From assembly GCA_021464245.1 (NCBI GenBank), contig JADCRB010000040.1, positions 637,840-701,839 on the forward strand: a stretch of 64,000 bases of DNA, read 5' to 3'. The notes under the pieces were generated by a model that ran no database searches, was not told the DNA's origin, and was given only the letters and a program-made list of their open reading frames with translations. Position 1 is the stretch's first letter; every line of letters begins with the position of its first letter. A program made the translations under genes and the position numbers. Below, piece after piece: positions 1 to 16,947 of this stretch. The stretch comes from Carallia brachiata (taxonomy: Eukaryota; Streptophyta; Magnoliopsida; Malpighiales; Rhizophoraceae).

Positions 1-852
1 GATTTTATAATCATGCCTATGGTCCTAAATTGTATAACTTCGTATTCATCATTGAAACAATTAGTAAAATGCCATAAAAATACAATACTTTGTACTATGT
101 TGAAAATATAATATGTATCAAATTTAAGCTCTACTAAATGATGTTGTTCTTCTACTTCTATTCCAGTGTGTTTATGCTCTACATTCAGCTAATCATAATT
201 TTATTCTAAGTAATAGAGCATATAGCAGATCTCGATAAAATCTGCAAGTCGCTAGGAAGATTAATTGATTTTGTTAAAGCCATTATGGTCTCATATTATC
301 AACCACTCAATGAGATCATATACCAATATCAAACATTCGAGTAATTTCAAATGATTTAAAATATCAGCAAAGGTTTCTTACTTGGAATCTAAGAATGAAT
401 AAGAAGCCTACAAAACAATGCGATAATTGAAAAAAGAAAATATGGATAAAACATTCAAGTAGAATGTATACAATTATGATTACATATGCATTGAAAACAA
501 ACATCACATCAATTGCAACAAAACAAAAACTCAAATAAAAAAGGTGAATTGATTTGATAATATAAATATTTACTTCTTAAAGTTAAGAAAATAAATTCAA
601 AAAATTAAACAAAATTAATAATAATTATGTTGAAAATTTTTTTTGTGTGAGTTCAAATCTAATTAAGTAAAGAAAATCTAAAACAACAAAGTAATCCAAA
701 AACAAAAGTTTAGATTTTTTTAAATTAATGATTGTAGTATCTAAAATTAAATTAGTGACAAATTATTTGGTATATAAGTTTACTTTAAAATACAAACAAA
801 AAAAAATCTAAAAAAAGTAATCCAAAAAATTTAAATACAAAGATATTACAAC
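1..852. other. AT-rich intergenic DNA, no gene seen
   Basis: I see no coding frame, RNA gene or splice-linked exons here. The stretch is strongly AT-rich with many A and T runs. Its right border is a short G+C motif at 853-880 that recurs inverted at 27411, so much of this DNA may be the body of a transposable element running off the left edge. Confidence 0.6.
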
Positions 853-880
853 TTTCGCAATGCACGGACATATCTCTAGT
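853..880 (-). repeat. Element-end motif (ACTAG...CCGTGC..TGC), copy 1
   Basis: Read on the minus strand this begins ACTAGAG and continues into GTCCGTGCATTGCGAAAG, after which the sequence is AT-rich. The same layout (ACTAG, about 7 bases, then a CCGCGC/GCGGG palindrome-like block) occurs on the plus strand at 27411-27441. Such G+C blocks at the edge of AT-rich repeats are common at plant transposon ends. I cannot assign the family. Confidence 0.4.
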
Positions 881-1516
881 TTATTCTATATGTAGAAAGA
901 CAACACAAGATGACTGGCTAAGATTATACCCTGGTGGCAAGTAGGCGAGCGTCCAACGTTGGCAACGTCTCTGCAAGCGCAACTCTCCCCCAGGTTGGGT
1001 GCTCGATATGCAAGAGGATTAAGTGCCCCATGGATTCTAGATTTGACAATCGTTATGGTCTCTAGTGCCAGAGTCTCGCTTGACCCCATTAGTGCTCGGG
1101 TGGTGGGACTTTCTCTATAGGATTTGGTTGAATGGGAATGTTATGGTCAAATAAGATCAATAATGTCCATAGATACGATGAGCGACATATCTGTGATACT
1201 TTTTTTTTTCTTGTTCTAAAAAAAAAAGCACAAGGTGCAACACAATATAATGTATATATTATTTTATTGCACCAATATTATTTTATTTTTGATTCATTAA
1301 CTAGTGAGACCATCTTGAATTATAAAATGAAAATAATGTTCTCATTTTTTTAATATATTTTATACACTGTCTAGAAGTGCATACCAAAAAGGGGATTGAA
1401 CGTGGAGGTAAAAACAAGCATATAGACAATCCATGACTTACCCTCTTAACTCTAAAAAATAAGATAGGTTGCTTATTCTTTTCTTTTGAGGAAAAAAAAA
1501 AGTTTGTTTGTGTTAG
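881..1516. other. Intergenic DNA with a GC-richer block
   Basis: Positions about 915-1120 are clearly richer in G+C than the surroundings but hold no frame longer than about 67 codons and no family I recognise. The rest is AT-rich with a poly-T/poly-A pair near 1200-1230. No gene is supported. Confidence 0.5.
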
Positions 1517-1800
1517 AACTAGAGCTCAATTAGCTCTGATATTATTGTTAGAAATTAATTTACTTAACTTTTAATTTATTGAACTAAAATGCCACACAAT
1601 AATATGAGAAGTACACACTCAACTTTAACCTCTTAAACATTAATCTTATAAAGCGCACCTGCCACATAATAAATTGGGACTCTTAACTCTTTTGATACTA
1701 GACATTAATAACTTATACTTTGACTCTAATACCTAAAATATAACAAACTAATTCTGATTCTACTAAAATACTAAATTCTAATCTTAAACGAATCTAAATT
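1517..1800 (-). repeat. Old LTR-plus-PBS-like segment, copy A
   Basis: This segment matches 3866-4152 in direct orientation at low but obvious similarity over its whole length. Both start with CTAGAGCTCAATTA, then a CTCTGATAT block that on the minus strand resembles the initiator-Met tRNA primer-binding site (TGATATCAGAG), then a TGTTA-type LTR end. I read it as the 5' end of an old minus-strand LTR element. Both copies carry the PBS-like block, so they are not a simple 5'/3' LTR pair. Confidence 0.45.
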
Positions 1801-3586
1801 AAGTTGACATGCCCTCTTAATTTTGATCCGGCCATGCAATTATTTACACACGTCAGCTTCACTTGACAAAATCTCCAAACTTCAACTTTATCTTCGAAAT
1901 ATGCATCACGTCAACTTTATGACTTCATTTAGAACCTTGACTTATCAACTTATTGGTTCACAATCAACAAACAAACTTTCAAATCAACATCAACGTGATC
2001 ATCAAGAGTCTCCTCGACAATTCTTCTTGCTATTTTTTTAGCCTACATCTACTTGGTCTTTGACTTTATTTGACCAATTCTTCATTCCTCAAAGGAACTT
2101 GTGATAAACGACCTTCAATAAGGTCTAGGACTTCATTCACCACGACACACAACTAGCAACTGCAATGTACTTTTACTCCCTCATTGTTTGTTTTCTATCT
2201 CATATGGAAACACTGAAATGAGCATTTAAGCCCTCAACTAAGCGTTTTAGCTCTCAAACTTTGACGTTTCCTATAGCCCTCAATAACACAAATCTTTATA
2301 TCTGCATTTTCTGATTAACTCTAACAAATCCTTTCATTTAAGCATTCCATTACTCTCTATTGCTTATAACTTTAAAATTCAATTCAACCCCTGAATTCCT
2401 CTTCAAATCCAAATCTCCCTTCTCTCATGACTACTTCATTGTAACTTGATTACTTTATTATTATTCTTTGTAAATTAAAACTCCACTTTTTTCTTTTCTT
2501 TTTTCTTCTTCCTTATACCTATAATTATTAAATCTTCAAATCTCTTCCCACTTATGCTCTTTTTCACGTCAATCAAATCTTTTAATTCATTTGTAAAACT
2601 TTTCTACTCTATCATCTAAATTTTCATTATGGTCCCTGCCTTTTCTTTTACTTTTCTTTTGCCCCCGAACTTTTTCTCTTTTATTCTCTTCTGCCCCTTT
2701 TCTTTTTTTTTCCCCTTTTTTTTTCTTTTTGTTTTCTTTTGCTCCCTAAAATTTATTGCCACCGATAAAGTTGAATGTTGGTAGTGTACAACAAACAACT
2801 CTAGCTAATAACAAATAAACTATGGCAATGACTCCTAAATGACAGTGGGAAGAACGAGGTGAACTGTGTTAGGGCGATGTGAGCTCGACGGTGATAAAAT
2901 CTAATAAGAAGAGCACCAACTATTTTGATTGACTTCTGACAAGATTCAGAACATGTCGATTAGTGAGCTGCGTAGATCGGTGTCTTATGAGGTCAAAAAT
3001 GACGGTTTCGTACTTTTACGACTATCCGAGGGGGCTCATTTTACGGTGAAGAATAGTAGGTCAGGCTTTGAGTCTTCCTCGATTTGGTGGTTTTCCGGCA
3101 ACAGTGGGGCACGTGCTAATTGAGATCAGGACGCTGGAGGTCTTACGATGCCGGATCTGTTTTCCAACGATGAAACCAGTGACTTATGGCAGCTCGTCCA
3201 GCTAGTCAGCGGCGGCACGAGTGGAGGTTTGGGAGCAGTCCGACGAGTCTACTAGTTGCTCTGGAAGATTCTACTTTCTTTGTTGCCAATCAGACTTTTG
3301 ATTTCTTTGCAAATTTAAGATCAAATTCTTTTATAAAGTACCCGGTTCAAATATTTGGTGACACTGGTTTTTCTAGAGTGATTGGCGGCGGCTTCTGATG
3401 GTGCTTCGTTTCCACTCTGCGCGTGGTGGCAACTTTGGTTCGTTAACTCTTACCTCTAAATAATTCAATACAATTCTAGGATCTACCCTTATTTTTGATC
3501 AATTGGTTCTAATATTGGTGGCGACAACTTTCGATGGAACAAGCTCTGAGAAAATTTTATGATCTTTCTTCTCGAACATGTTTTGA
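1801..3586. other. Intergenic / decayed element interior
   Basis: The stretch between the two LTR-like segments contains a C/T-rich tract at 2460-2760 and a GC-richer block at 2830-3420 with only short frames (64-70 codons). It may be the interior of an old LTR element, but I see no gag, protease, integrase or RT motif. No host gene is supported. Confidence 0.4.
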
Positions 3587-3747
3587 CAAGTGTTTCTCCA
3601 TATCTGAAGACACAACACTATTCTCGATGGGTCTTCCTTCATACCCGAAGATCAGCATTATTCTCGACAAGTCTTCCTTCGTACCTAGAGATCAACACGA
3701 TTCTCAACGGGACTTCTTTTATTCCTGAAGACACAACATAGTTCTGA
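3587..3747. repeat. Imperfect 40-bp tandem repeat, four units
   Basis: Four adjacent units of 40-41 bp begin near 3587, 3628, 3668 and 3708. Each reads roughly CAAGTCTTCCTTCATACC then GAAGATCAACA then ATTCTCGA, and part of a fifth follows to about 3768. The array lies just inside the PBS-like block of LTR copy B, in what would be the leader of a minus-strand element. Confidence 0.6.
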
Positions 3748-3865
3748 CAAGTCGTTTTCTACTCGAAGACGTACTTTTTATTAAAAATTTTGGATCTTCT
3801 TCTGGCTTTGATATCTCTCTCTTTTTGGCCTCTATGGATCAAACTACCTTGGATACTACTCTTAA

Positions 3866-4152
3866 AACTAGAGCTCAATTACCTCTGATATCACTGTTAA
3901 ATTAATTAACTTAACTTTATTTTATTAAACTAAAAACGTCACATAATAATATGAAAAGCACACGCTCAATTATAACATTTCAAATATTAATCTCACATAT
4001 CAGTCATATCAGTCACATAAGAAACATGAGATTTTCAACTCCTTATATCTAATACTAGCTAGTAACTTCTACTTCGACTCTAATAACAAAATAAAAACTA
4101 ATTATGATTCTATTAGAATAATAAATCCTAGTTTTAAACGAATCTGAATTAA
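3866..4152 (-). repeat. Old LTR-plus-PBS-like segment, copy B
   Basis: This is the direct-repeat partner of 1517-1800. It contains CTCTGATATCACTGTTAAAT: on the minus strand an LTR ending in TTAACAG followed by a degenerate PBS (TGATATCAGAGG). Similarity extends to the shared AAACGAATCTGAATTAA end. Confidence 0.45.
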
Positions 4153-4545
4153 CCTTAATAGTTTATAAGTTTAAAAAAATTTATGAACTTCACATAAATA
4201 GTTTTATAATGATATGGATTATTGTATAGTTGAAGTCAGTAAAATAAGAAAAGAAAAAGGTAAATTGTTAGATATTATTGAATGAAATTTGTGCTTTTAC
4301 TTTAGTATTACTCAAACAAAACTATAATGCTCAAATTTTTATTAATTTAATTCAAAATGCATTGATTAATTAACTATTAAAGAGTCCCTAATTTTGAGAT
4401 TTAAACTGTCGGCACGTAACTTTTTTAGGGAGTCGACGCTTGTGAGGGAGGCTTGTGTATTTATGCCACTCCAACAAACTTGCTTACGTTTTCTCTATAA
4501 GATTCTTGCATAGATTCGTTCAGTCTAAGCTGGAATAGGGACTTA

Positions 4546-4795
4546 TGCTCTGTTTGGATTGAAAGAAAGTGAATGGAAAAGAAAATGAATAGAAAATAGT
4601 ATAGTAATAATGATATTATGATTGATAAAAAGTAATAATTAGAAAGTTATGAGAAAGAAAATAAATAATAATTTGTGAGAGAAAAAATAAAATTTAGTTG
4701 TTTGAATTGATAGAAAATGAATAAAAAAATAAATAGAAAATAGTTTCCTTTCATTTTCTTTTCCTTTTCTTTCCTATGGTTTATCAAACAAAGCA
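4546..4795. mobile_element. Tourist-like MITE, 250 bp
   Basis: The ends form an inverted repeat: left TGCTCTGTTTGGATTGAAAG, right ATCAAACAAAGCA, whose complement is TGCTTTGTTTGAT. TTA sits on both outer sides (4543-4545 and 4796-4798), the 3-bp duplication expected of PIF/Harbinger (Tourist) elements. The interior is A-rich on the left and T-rich on the right, so the whole piece can fold back. There is no coding capacity. Confidence 0.65.
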
Positions 4796-4798
4796 TTA

Positions 4799-5711
4799 AG
4801 GAGAGGCTGTAACACGGGGCCACACTTGTCCTGCTATGAGCCTATATATTAGCAAGTTCTATTTATTTATTATTCTCAATCAATAATTATTACGTTATTA
4901 ATCGACAAAATTTTGAATATATTAAATTACCACTGAAAATTTAGTCTTAACATGTAAATTTGGTCTCTTGTGTGTATATAAAAACACACCACCAACCCAA
5001 TGATACTGAAGTCGTATTAAAAAATTTTAGTCTTAATGTATAAATTAGTACAGTATATACTAGAATTGTCTCTAAATTTAAGGTTTCGAATGTAAGTCTG
5101 AGTCACAGTCAATTATATATAGATTGCAACTTATAATTTTCCACCGAAAAATTTGTTAATGACACTTGGTTTCTAATGACTGTGTTTGTGTCAATTTGCA
5201 TATATTATATTTAAATTTATTCTCTACAAATTTAGACTTCTTCAAATTTACATTTTTACTTGCAATCATAGTTGTATGATTTCCATTTTATATATTTCAA
5301 CAAGGCAACCAACTGGGCTAACCTAATTGATCACAATACCAAAGTTGTTTTAGAGAGATAGGAGTTGAAATCCCAATAAGGCTAATTACTTTTGTTAGCG
5401 TAGAGCTCTTGTGGACTCTATACCATTTTTAAGAGACGCAGGGCCCAGTGTTTCGTGTTTAGAAATATCTTTCCTTCCAATAAAATCACTGACATAGAAT
5501 AGTATTAGGATTGGGAAGGGAAAGGTTTAAATTGTTAGAGATAAGTGGAACAACTAATGAGTTATGGTTCATTAGGATTGAATTTTTTTAAAACAGAAAG
5601 TTTTTATTTCAATTTTTGGTCGGAATAATTAATTAAAAAAAGAAATAAGTAGATCACATCGTGTCTCAACTAATAGAGAGGTATATTTGCACGGTACCGC
5701 TTAAGTAACAT
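4799..5711. other. AT-rich intergenic DNA, nothing recognised
   Basis: No frame of useful length, no repeat pair and no RNA gene were seen between the two MITE-like elements. Confidence 0.5.
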
Positions 5712-5714
5712 TAT

Positions 5715-6661
5715 GGGGGTGTTTGGTTGGCCTTTTTTTGCTTGGGAATGAGAATGCGAATGAGTGATTCTCATTCTTGATATTTGGTAGAGAAATATCT
5801 CATTTCATTCCCTTATTTTTGGGAATGAAATTCCCCTATCTGGGAATCACCATTCCCACATTCAGGTAGATCATTCATATTCCTCATCTTTTCTCTCACT
5901 TTGTAAATTTAATAAAATATTACAATAAATCTCATAATAATAATAATAAGAATAATTAATGATAATATAATGATAAAATAATTGTATATTATAATAAAAT
6001 TAAATATTTCAAAATTAGGATAAATTACATTATAAATAATATAATATATTATCTGTATTTTCATAATATTAATAATAACCATAAATAATAAGTTTTGCAT
6101 ACCAATTTCATAATTTTAATAATAATTTATTTATTAACAATGACTTATTTTATAATATCTACAATATCATTTTGGTTATAATAATGTTAGTCATACTTCT
6201 TCTTTGTTATCATTATTAATAAAAATTTATGTTATTTTTTATTTTGGATTTATACTAATGATTTTATTGTGAAATAAATAATGAATAATAATAATAATAT
6301 AATAACAATAATAATAATAATATTATTATTATTGGTATCATTATTATTATTATTTTTATTGTTATTTAATATTTTTAATTTGAAATTATGTTATAATATT
6401 TTTGTATTTTTTAATATTTATTTTGATATTCATGATTTTTTAGTTTTTGTATTTATTAGTTATTTATTTTTAGTGAAATAAATATTATCATATATTTGAT
6501 ATTGATTCCAATTTCAAACTGAAATAAATCACTACAAAAGATTTTGATTCTAATTCTTGAATAAATCAAATATGTTATAAAAAAAGTCATTTCATTCTTG
6601 ATTCTGCTTGATTCTGTTTCTGATTCCAATTTCGATTCTAACTCTTAAACCAAACGGCCCG
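5715..6661. mobile_element. Possible TIR element with AT-rich core
   Basis: The left end GGGGGTGTTTGG and the complement of the right end (CGGGCCGTTTGG) form a 12-bp imperfect inverted repeat, with TAT on both outer sides (5712-5714 and 6662-6664). Next to both ends are stretches built on GATTCTCATTC / GATTCCAATTTC motifs, a common plant MITE style. The core (5900-6480) is almost pure A+T with AAT/ATT triplet runs; the 60-66-codon frames there are composition artefacts. Confidence 0.45.
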
Positions 6662-6664
6662 TAT

Positions 6665-9600
6665 AGCTAAAATTCACAGGGCTCGAAGCCATTTTGCATT
6701 GTTTTTTTAGACTTTAAGCTAATCTGCACGTTAATTGAGATTCAACTCTTTTAGTGAGTAATTTTAAAGACTCTATTGCTCATATTGGCTTAATGTATTC
6801 ATGACTTTGTCTTAAAAATGCTTCCGATACTATTGACAAGAAAATGAATTCTTGTTTTTCTAATAGGATTAACAATCCGAAAGGCCCTAGATGGATTTTA
6901 CACGTACAAAAACAACTTTTTTTACCGAATAAAAAAAAATGCTCACAAATATGTTTATTACCGCAATTACTAATTGATAAAAAATAAATTCAACGAAAAA
7001 AAGTTGTTCAAGAGATTTTGTCATCATGATTCATCACACCAGTCTAATTAGTTCTTAAATTATTTTTTTTTACAAGAAAAAAGATATTTACAGATATTTT
7101 AATCATAATACTTATAAAGTAAAATTAATTTTTTATTATTAATATATCATTTAATCATTTTTAAAGAACGAATTAATTAACTGAGCACTTTTAAGTTTAA
7201 ATAACTTTTTCTTACATCTAATCTTAATATTAATAAATTTAAAATTTAATATTATGCACTCAGCATAAATTATTAAGAAAGGGATGATGGTGAAAAGATT
7301 AAAACACAAATTACTACAAAATAGCATACTAAATTACCAAGTAAACAATCCCTCACTACTAGTTCTTAGATCTACACAATGAATGCCAAACAAAAAAACA
7401 AAAAATATTAAATTTAAATTAAATTCTTAAAAGATCCGAAGCCACTGTCCAATTTCGGAGGTGGGGGGACAACCTGCGTGAACGTCATTCTCGAGAAAAT
7501 TGATGGCACCAGGCCAGCACATACTCGTGGGGCTTTTACTTTTTTTTTTTTTTTTTCCACTTTTCTCATTATACTTCTCTTAGAAAAGGCACCACCTCTC
7601 GAGATCGGCTATCCAATCTCCCTATAGTCAGGTTTTTGTTAAAGAACGTGGTCCCATTATATTGGCCACGCATTTATTTTCAGTACTGGGCCCCCATTTA
7701 AAAGGAACCCACCTGCCATAATTTCCTAAACACAATGGTAATAAAATTTAATTGTATGATTATATTTTTAATAACATTAAATTAGTTATATAATTTATTT
7801 AATAATATTTAATAATATAATTATTTTAAAATTTATTTATTTATCAACACACATTACTTTAATCATATATTTTAATTGTACATAAAAAAAAATTTCAGCA
7901 TGTATTTCTCATGCCTAATAATGAAAGGATAAGGAAAAGAACAGCGGCAAGCACGCCTTTTTCTTCCACCTTAATTTGCATTTTTGTCCGAACTTAGACG
8001 GTGCTTATGCAAATGTTGAGGTCAAGTCTGACAGTCTGTTGTTTGTCGTTTTTTCCCCCCAAGTTCTTTTCACAGTGGGTAGCATAAGTAAAAGAGGAGG
8101 GCAAAAGGCCAATGAAACATCGTAACAAATATCTAGTGGTTGGTCGAAACTGACAAAAAGGCTGAAGCTCAATCCGCCCAAAACCGTGTTGCTACCAACC
8201 GGCTACGTAAAAGACTTTTTCTAGTGAAAGAAAGTAGCTTTCTTCTTGTCCTTCAAAAATATTTTAGTAATTAAAAATTTAAATTTTTATTTTAAAATTT
8301 TAATTTTAATAATTAAATATATAAAAAATAAAAAAAATTATTTATATTATATACTTTACAGTCTAACGAACTAAACAAAAAAAATTATAGTAAAGTTTCA
8401 AAAGAATTACTTTCGTCCTACTTTTGTTTTTGGTTTTTTGAGGTGGTCTAAATTGGAAAAGTTCAAACATTTGTAAGCACCTAATACCTATGAAAAGGAC
8501 TTTTCGGCAATCCCACGGAGTTGGTTTATAAAGTGATAAGATGGGTGTGCAAAACGTGCGACAGGAATTCAAATCTTAGCATATGTCCACAACGTAGCTA
8601 ACTCTGTTCATCTTGTGAATTCAAGGTTTGATTTAAAAAGCTAAGGCTTTTTCTCATCAAAACTATAACAAGATTTTCAGCATTTGGTCATTTGCTTTTT
8701 AGTAGTTTGAAAGTTTCGTGTAGTGTGAACGCTTTTTTATAATCAGTTAATTTTAGCGTATTATAATTTTACAAAGATTATGAATTTATATCAGTAAATT
8801 TGATTTTGTCACCTTTTCTTTTTATGAAAATTACCTCCTTCCCTTATGCAACTTTTAAGTTTCAACGTAGGCCAGGTGCATTTTAAATCAAATCTCTATA
8901 TTAAATCCAACCGTCAACATCCATGATGTTCTAGATGGATGTGTCTTTTATAAAACTTTAAGCTAGGATCAATTCTTTTTACAGCTTGAATTGGAATTCA
9001 AGTAAAAACGGGTTCTTGACTTGTTGACGTTATTGGCTCTTTATTGTCAAGCAAATTCTCCTCTATAGATGACACAGATCATTTGAGAGTATATTTCCAT
9101 TTATCGATTATATCCTAGTATGGCATGTTACCACAAAAGTTGATCGGTATAAATTCCAACTTTTCTCGGATTAATCACTTAATCTCGTCCTTGTGTGTGT
9201 GTGTTTGTGAAGGACAAGTTGATTGGATCACACAAGCTCAGAAAATGATGAGCCACCGATTCAGCCGATCTGTTGCCACGGACCACAACAAATTTACAAT
9301 GTGAAATTCGTTACTTCCGAAATTACTAAAGAGGAGACTGAGTTTGGTCGTCAGGAACTCGTTCTTGAAACTGTGTAACGAAAACAAAAATAATCAAATA
9401 CATTATGACTAAGCAATCGCAGTCGTATGTGATCATGAGCAATAATAAACAGAGTTTTAAGGGAAACAGAATTGAGACATTGTGGTCTAGGCTCTCCCGA
9501 GCCTATGTCCTCTTCTTAAAGTCTACAACCTGAGAGTTTTACTCCACTGTTGATCTCCTCAAATGGTAGAAGAGCAATTACATACACAGGAAGGCCACCT

Positions 9601-9686
9601 GACATTGATTACAACTTTCTTCATTCTCTTGAGTTCACAAGCGCTCTTACAAACACTTGGATCATTTTGATTCTTCTTCTCAACTC
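6665..9686. other. Gene-free AT-rich stretch
   Basis: I find no gene over about 3 kb. There is a poly-T run at 7540-7556, several AT-rich blocks, and GC-normal islands (about 7440-7530, 7920-8240, 9200-9560) whose frames are short and interrupted. None of the islands shows a splice-linked coding pattern or a familiar motif. Confidence 0.5.
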
Positions 9687-9689
9687 TTA

Positions 9690-10264
9690 CAGTGTGTTTG
9701 GATTGAAAAAATTAGGAGAGAAGAAAGTGAGAGAGAGGATTATTAGAGGAGAACAATATTTTATATCATCTCTTATGTTTGGAGAGAGGTAATGGGAGGG
9801 AAAAAAAAATAAAAGAATCTTGTTGGAGAAAAGTTGGAAAGTGAGGGAAAAGAAAATAATGTGTATAAAAATGTCAATTTTAGTCTAAAAAAAGTTATAT
9901 ATAATTCTAAAAATATTTAATTTGTAAATTATATATGAAATAATTGTACAAATACTAGTTTAATGAGTTTATAATATTTATACAATTTCTTATTAAAAAA
10001 TTTAATAAAATTTTAAAGAATGCATAAATTATTTTATTTTAAGTAAATTTGTAACTATTAATATATAATGAAGATAAGATAGTTTTTTAATAAAAATATA
10101 GGAGGATCAACAACTTTCATCTTAATTTTAAGAAGAATCATTTTGATGTGTCAAGAAGAAAAATTATCTTCCTCTCTCTCACATCTCTCTCCCCAAAAAC
10201 ATTTCCCAAATCATTTATCTATAATTTCCTCTTCTCATCTCCTTTACCTCTCTCCCAAACACAG
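9690..10264. mobile_element. MITE-like TIR element (TGTGTTTGG ends)
   Basis: The left end CAGTGTGTTTGGATTG and the right end CTCTCTCCCAAACACAG are inverted copies (complement CTGTGTTTGGGAGAGAG). TTA precedes the left end (9687-9689) and TATTA follows the right end. Purine-rich sequence after the left end (AGGAGAGAAGAAAGTGAGAG) is mirrored by pyrimidine-rich sequence before the right end, so the element is largely self-complementary. It belongs to the same style as 11777-12237. Confidence 0.55.
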
Positions 10265-11776
10265 TATTACAGTACAGTTGCTCTCTTTCTTCAACCCTGA
10301 AAGCACATTTATTCTCTTTTTCAACATTGTTATCTCTATCACTTACTCTCTATGGGAAGACAATTATTATTTTCTTTATCTTTTTTCACTCTTAGTAAAA
10401 AAATTAACAATATTATTAGAGAGATTATTTGGCTATTGTATGAAAGTGATTTAATACGGAAAATTCCTTTTCTAGCCCTTGCAAGAGTCATTGCATTTTC
10501 ATTTTAGTGTTAGCTGGAGTCTACAACCATTCTGAGATAGTTGCGTTTTCTAGCACGAGTCATCTAGAACAATAATGGACTTCTTGTTTTTTTTTTTTTT
10601 TTTCTTTGGTCTATTAAGAGGTTGTTGATCATGAATTATAATTCTCTTTATTCTCATAAATATTGTATTCCCTTCCTTATGTTGGAACCTAAGATATCTA
10701 AGATGAAAGTTTTAAATCTTAACCTCTTTCTTAAAAGACAAACAACATGTCGTTCTTCAAAGCTTTGCCGGTTGTAAACTTCCTTTTGAGGAGGATTAGA
10801 TTTATCGTAAAGAGACTTTCCATGTAAGAATTAATTTGAATTCTTTCCATATGAAGGGATAATTTGAATTATGCCAATAAAGAGTTTTGTTGTTCAAAAG
10901 ATGATTTCCAGTTTTCCACCAACATCTTCAATTAAAAGGCTTTCCTTTTGCACATATTCCATTTAAAATACTTTTTTCGTTGGACTAATAGAGACGGATG
11001 CACAATTTCAATTAAATAGTTTTTTTTTTCCTTTTACATAAATGGATAAAAAAAAAGTTGACCTTAATGCACAAACTTGCATTTAAAAGTATTTCCACCG
11101 TACTTATTTTAGGACTAAAATTTAGCATCCTTATACAAAATGGAGACGTGAGATGTAGATATTCTACCTCCACTATTCAAGTTTGAAATTTGAATTTACG
11201 ACTTGTCAAACTGAATCACAATCACCTGAACCTATCCTTGGAGGCATTCAATAAAAAATGTTAGCGAACATTAGTAATAAATTAAAATTGAAAAGTGACA
11301 TTCCATTACGAATCCTTCAGCCATGAACATAGAAACCCAAAAATATTGTAATTGTCAATTCAAGAATAAATTCAAAATAACCAGCTCATGTAGACCGGTA
11401 AAGTTATGTCAAGCAATACGATTCAATCAATAATATTATCATAGATGCATGAATTAATGAACTTGTCATAAATATGAATGAATTCAGATACTCTAATCAC
11501 ATAAGGCAATAACCAGTAAAATTACTCTAATCATATTGGCATACAAAACATACCAAACAAAGGCACTATCAAACATGAAACCATCCATTTCATGGACCAA
11601 TAAAGCACTATCAAACATGAAACTATCCATTGCATCGACCAAGGAAGGAGGCAAACAGAATGCGTACTTACCTTGTTTTGAAGGTTTGTTGCCAAGAAAA
11701 AAAAAACAAAAAAACAAAATAGCAAAAGACAAGAAAAAGAAAAAAGCATAAAACGGACTGCCAAAACAAACGGACA
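10265..11776. other. Gene-free stretch before the XSP1 promoter
   Basis: Only short frames occur. At 11561-11645 the phrase CACTATCAAACATGAAAC is repeated twice within about 50 bp, a local tandem duplication (first near 11565, again near 11607). No gene is supported. Confidence 0.5.
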
Positions 11777-12237
11777 CACTGTATTTGGACAACAAAGTAT
11801 GAGTAAAAGGAAAATGAGGAGACTGAGAATAAAAGAGCAGAAAATTGGAAGACCAGGAAATTGGTAAATCCTTTTTTGTTTTTAGGAAAGGATGATAAGA
11901 GGAAAGAAAATCATAAATTTCTTGTTTAGAAAAAAGTAGGAAATGATGAAAATGAAAATAATATATATAAGCATGTAAATTTTGTCCTTCATAAAAATCT
12001 ATACGGTATACAACAAGGGCATTAGAGTATTTTAATAAAAATAGTAGTGGAATGATTAATTTTTCTCCCAATTTTAAGAGTAATCAATTTGGTGGGTCAA
12101 GCCTCTTTGCCACATTTCTTTCCTTCCAAATATTTACCAAGTACGAACAATTTTTTGAGATCATACCAAATACGAACATTATTCCTGTTTCTTCTTATTT
12201 TCCTCTCCTCTTTCCCTTTTTCCTCTATCAAACACAG
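11777..12237. mobile_element. MITE-like element directly upstream of XSP1
   Basis: The left end CACTGTATTTGGACAAC and the right end CTATCAAACACAGCG form an imperfect inverted repeat of the same TGTGTTTGG type as 9690-10264. The arms are purine-rich (GAGTAAAAGGAAAATGAGGAG) and pyrimidine-rich (CCTCTCCTCTTTCCC). The element stops about 105-130 bp before the two candidate start codons of the subtilase gene, so it must supply most of that gene's proximal promoter or leader. Confidence 0.55.
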
Positions 12238-12365
12238 CGAAACGATTGAGAAAGTTAAGTGAACGTTTTCTAGTTCTTATCCCTACTGACGCTATTAATA
12301 CACAAGAATTCTGCACGAAATATATTTCTCAACAGAAAGTTATGCCAAGCACTGGCCATGTTATC

Positions 12366-16200
<3,835 letters not shown>

Positions 16201-16793
16201 TTTAACAAAGTTTTAGCACTCCCTTGTCTTTATAACATTGAAAAAAGTGAGGGGAAGTAAGTCTGCCTATATCATATGATATAGAGATTTTATTCTTGTG
16301 TAGCAGAGTTATCTTGTTTCATCAAAAATTTCTTGCTGATGATATTAAAAACTAATTGAACACATTTTGATTGTATTGAAAAATAAAAGAAAGGGCAGGA
16401 TTTCAGCTTGTTTAATGTATTGCTTTTTGAAAATTTTTTTGAAGAAAGATTTTTAATTTAACTCGTATTTTAATGATTATAATTTATTTATAATTTTAAG
16501 TCGTACAATGAGTGGAGCCAGTTTAATATAAAAAAATAAAATATAAATTATATAATATTAAATTATAAATAAATTTTATTAAAAAATAAAATTAATAAAT
16601 ACATTTTTTAAAAATATAATTTTGAGCGAATGTGTAAAATTAAAAGAGCAAAGTAATGATTGGGTTTAATTGGATAGCTGTCAACCGCAAAGTTAGGATC
16701 ACTCACATCTACTCTTTTATTACCGCGTTGCAATTCTGTTGGACAAAATAAAAGGAGTGCAGATGCTTGGACAGGAAAAAGATATATGAGAAA
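16201..16793. other. XSP1 3' flank and AT-rich spacer
   Basis: This holds the 3' untranslated region of the subtilase gene, with AATAAA near 16382 as a candidate poly(A) signal, followed by AT-rich spacer with no further gene. Confidence 0.5.
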
Positions 16794-16947
16794 AAAGTTA
16801 CAAAATAATTAATTGATAGAATTATGTAATTAAATTATTATTATTTATAATAAAAAATTAATCAAATTAACATATTTTTTATTAATTTTTATTATAAATA
16901 ATAATTATTTAATTATATAATTCAACTAATCAATTATTTTATAACTC
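16794..16947. repeat. AT-rich fold-back (palindromic) repeat
   Basis: The left arm AGTTACAAAATAATTAATTG... is mirrored by the right arm ...CAATTATTTTATAACTC. The two arms of roughly 70 bp pair almost throughout around a centre near 16870. This looks like a small fold-back MITE. Confidence 0.6.

Noticed and set aside
5909..6481. 60-66-codon Ile/Asn/Leu-rich frames
   Set aside because: They are produced by ATT/AAT triplet runs in the core of a TIR element.
11493..12071. 192-codon minus-strand frame
   Set aside because: It overlaps the MITE and the AT-rich spacer, is very rich in Phe/Leu/Ser from T-rich DNA, and shows no family pattern.
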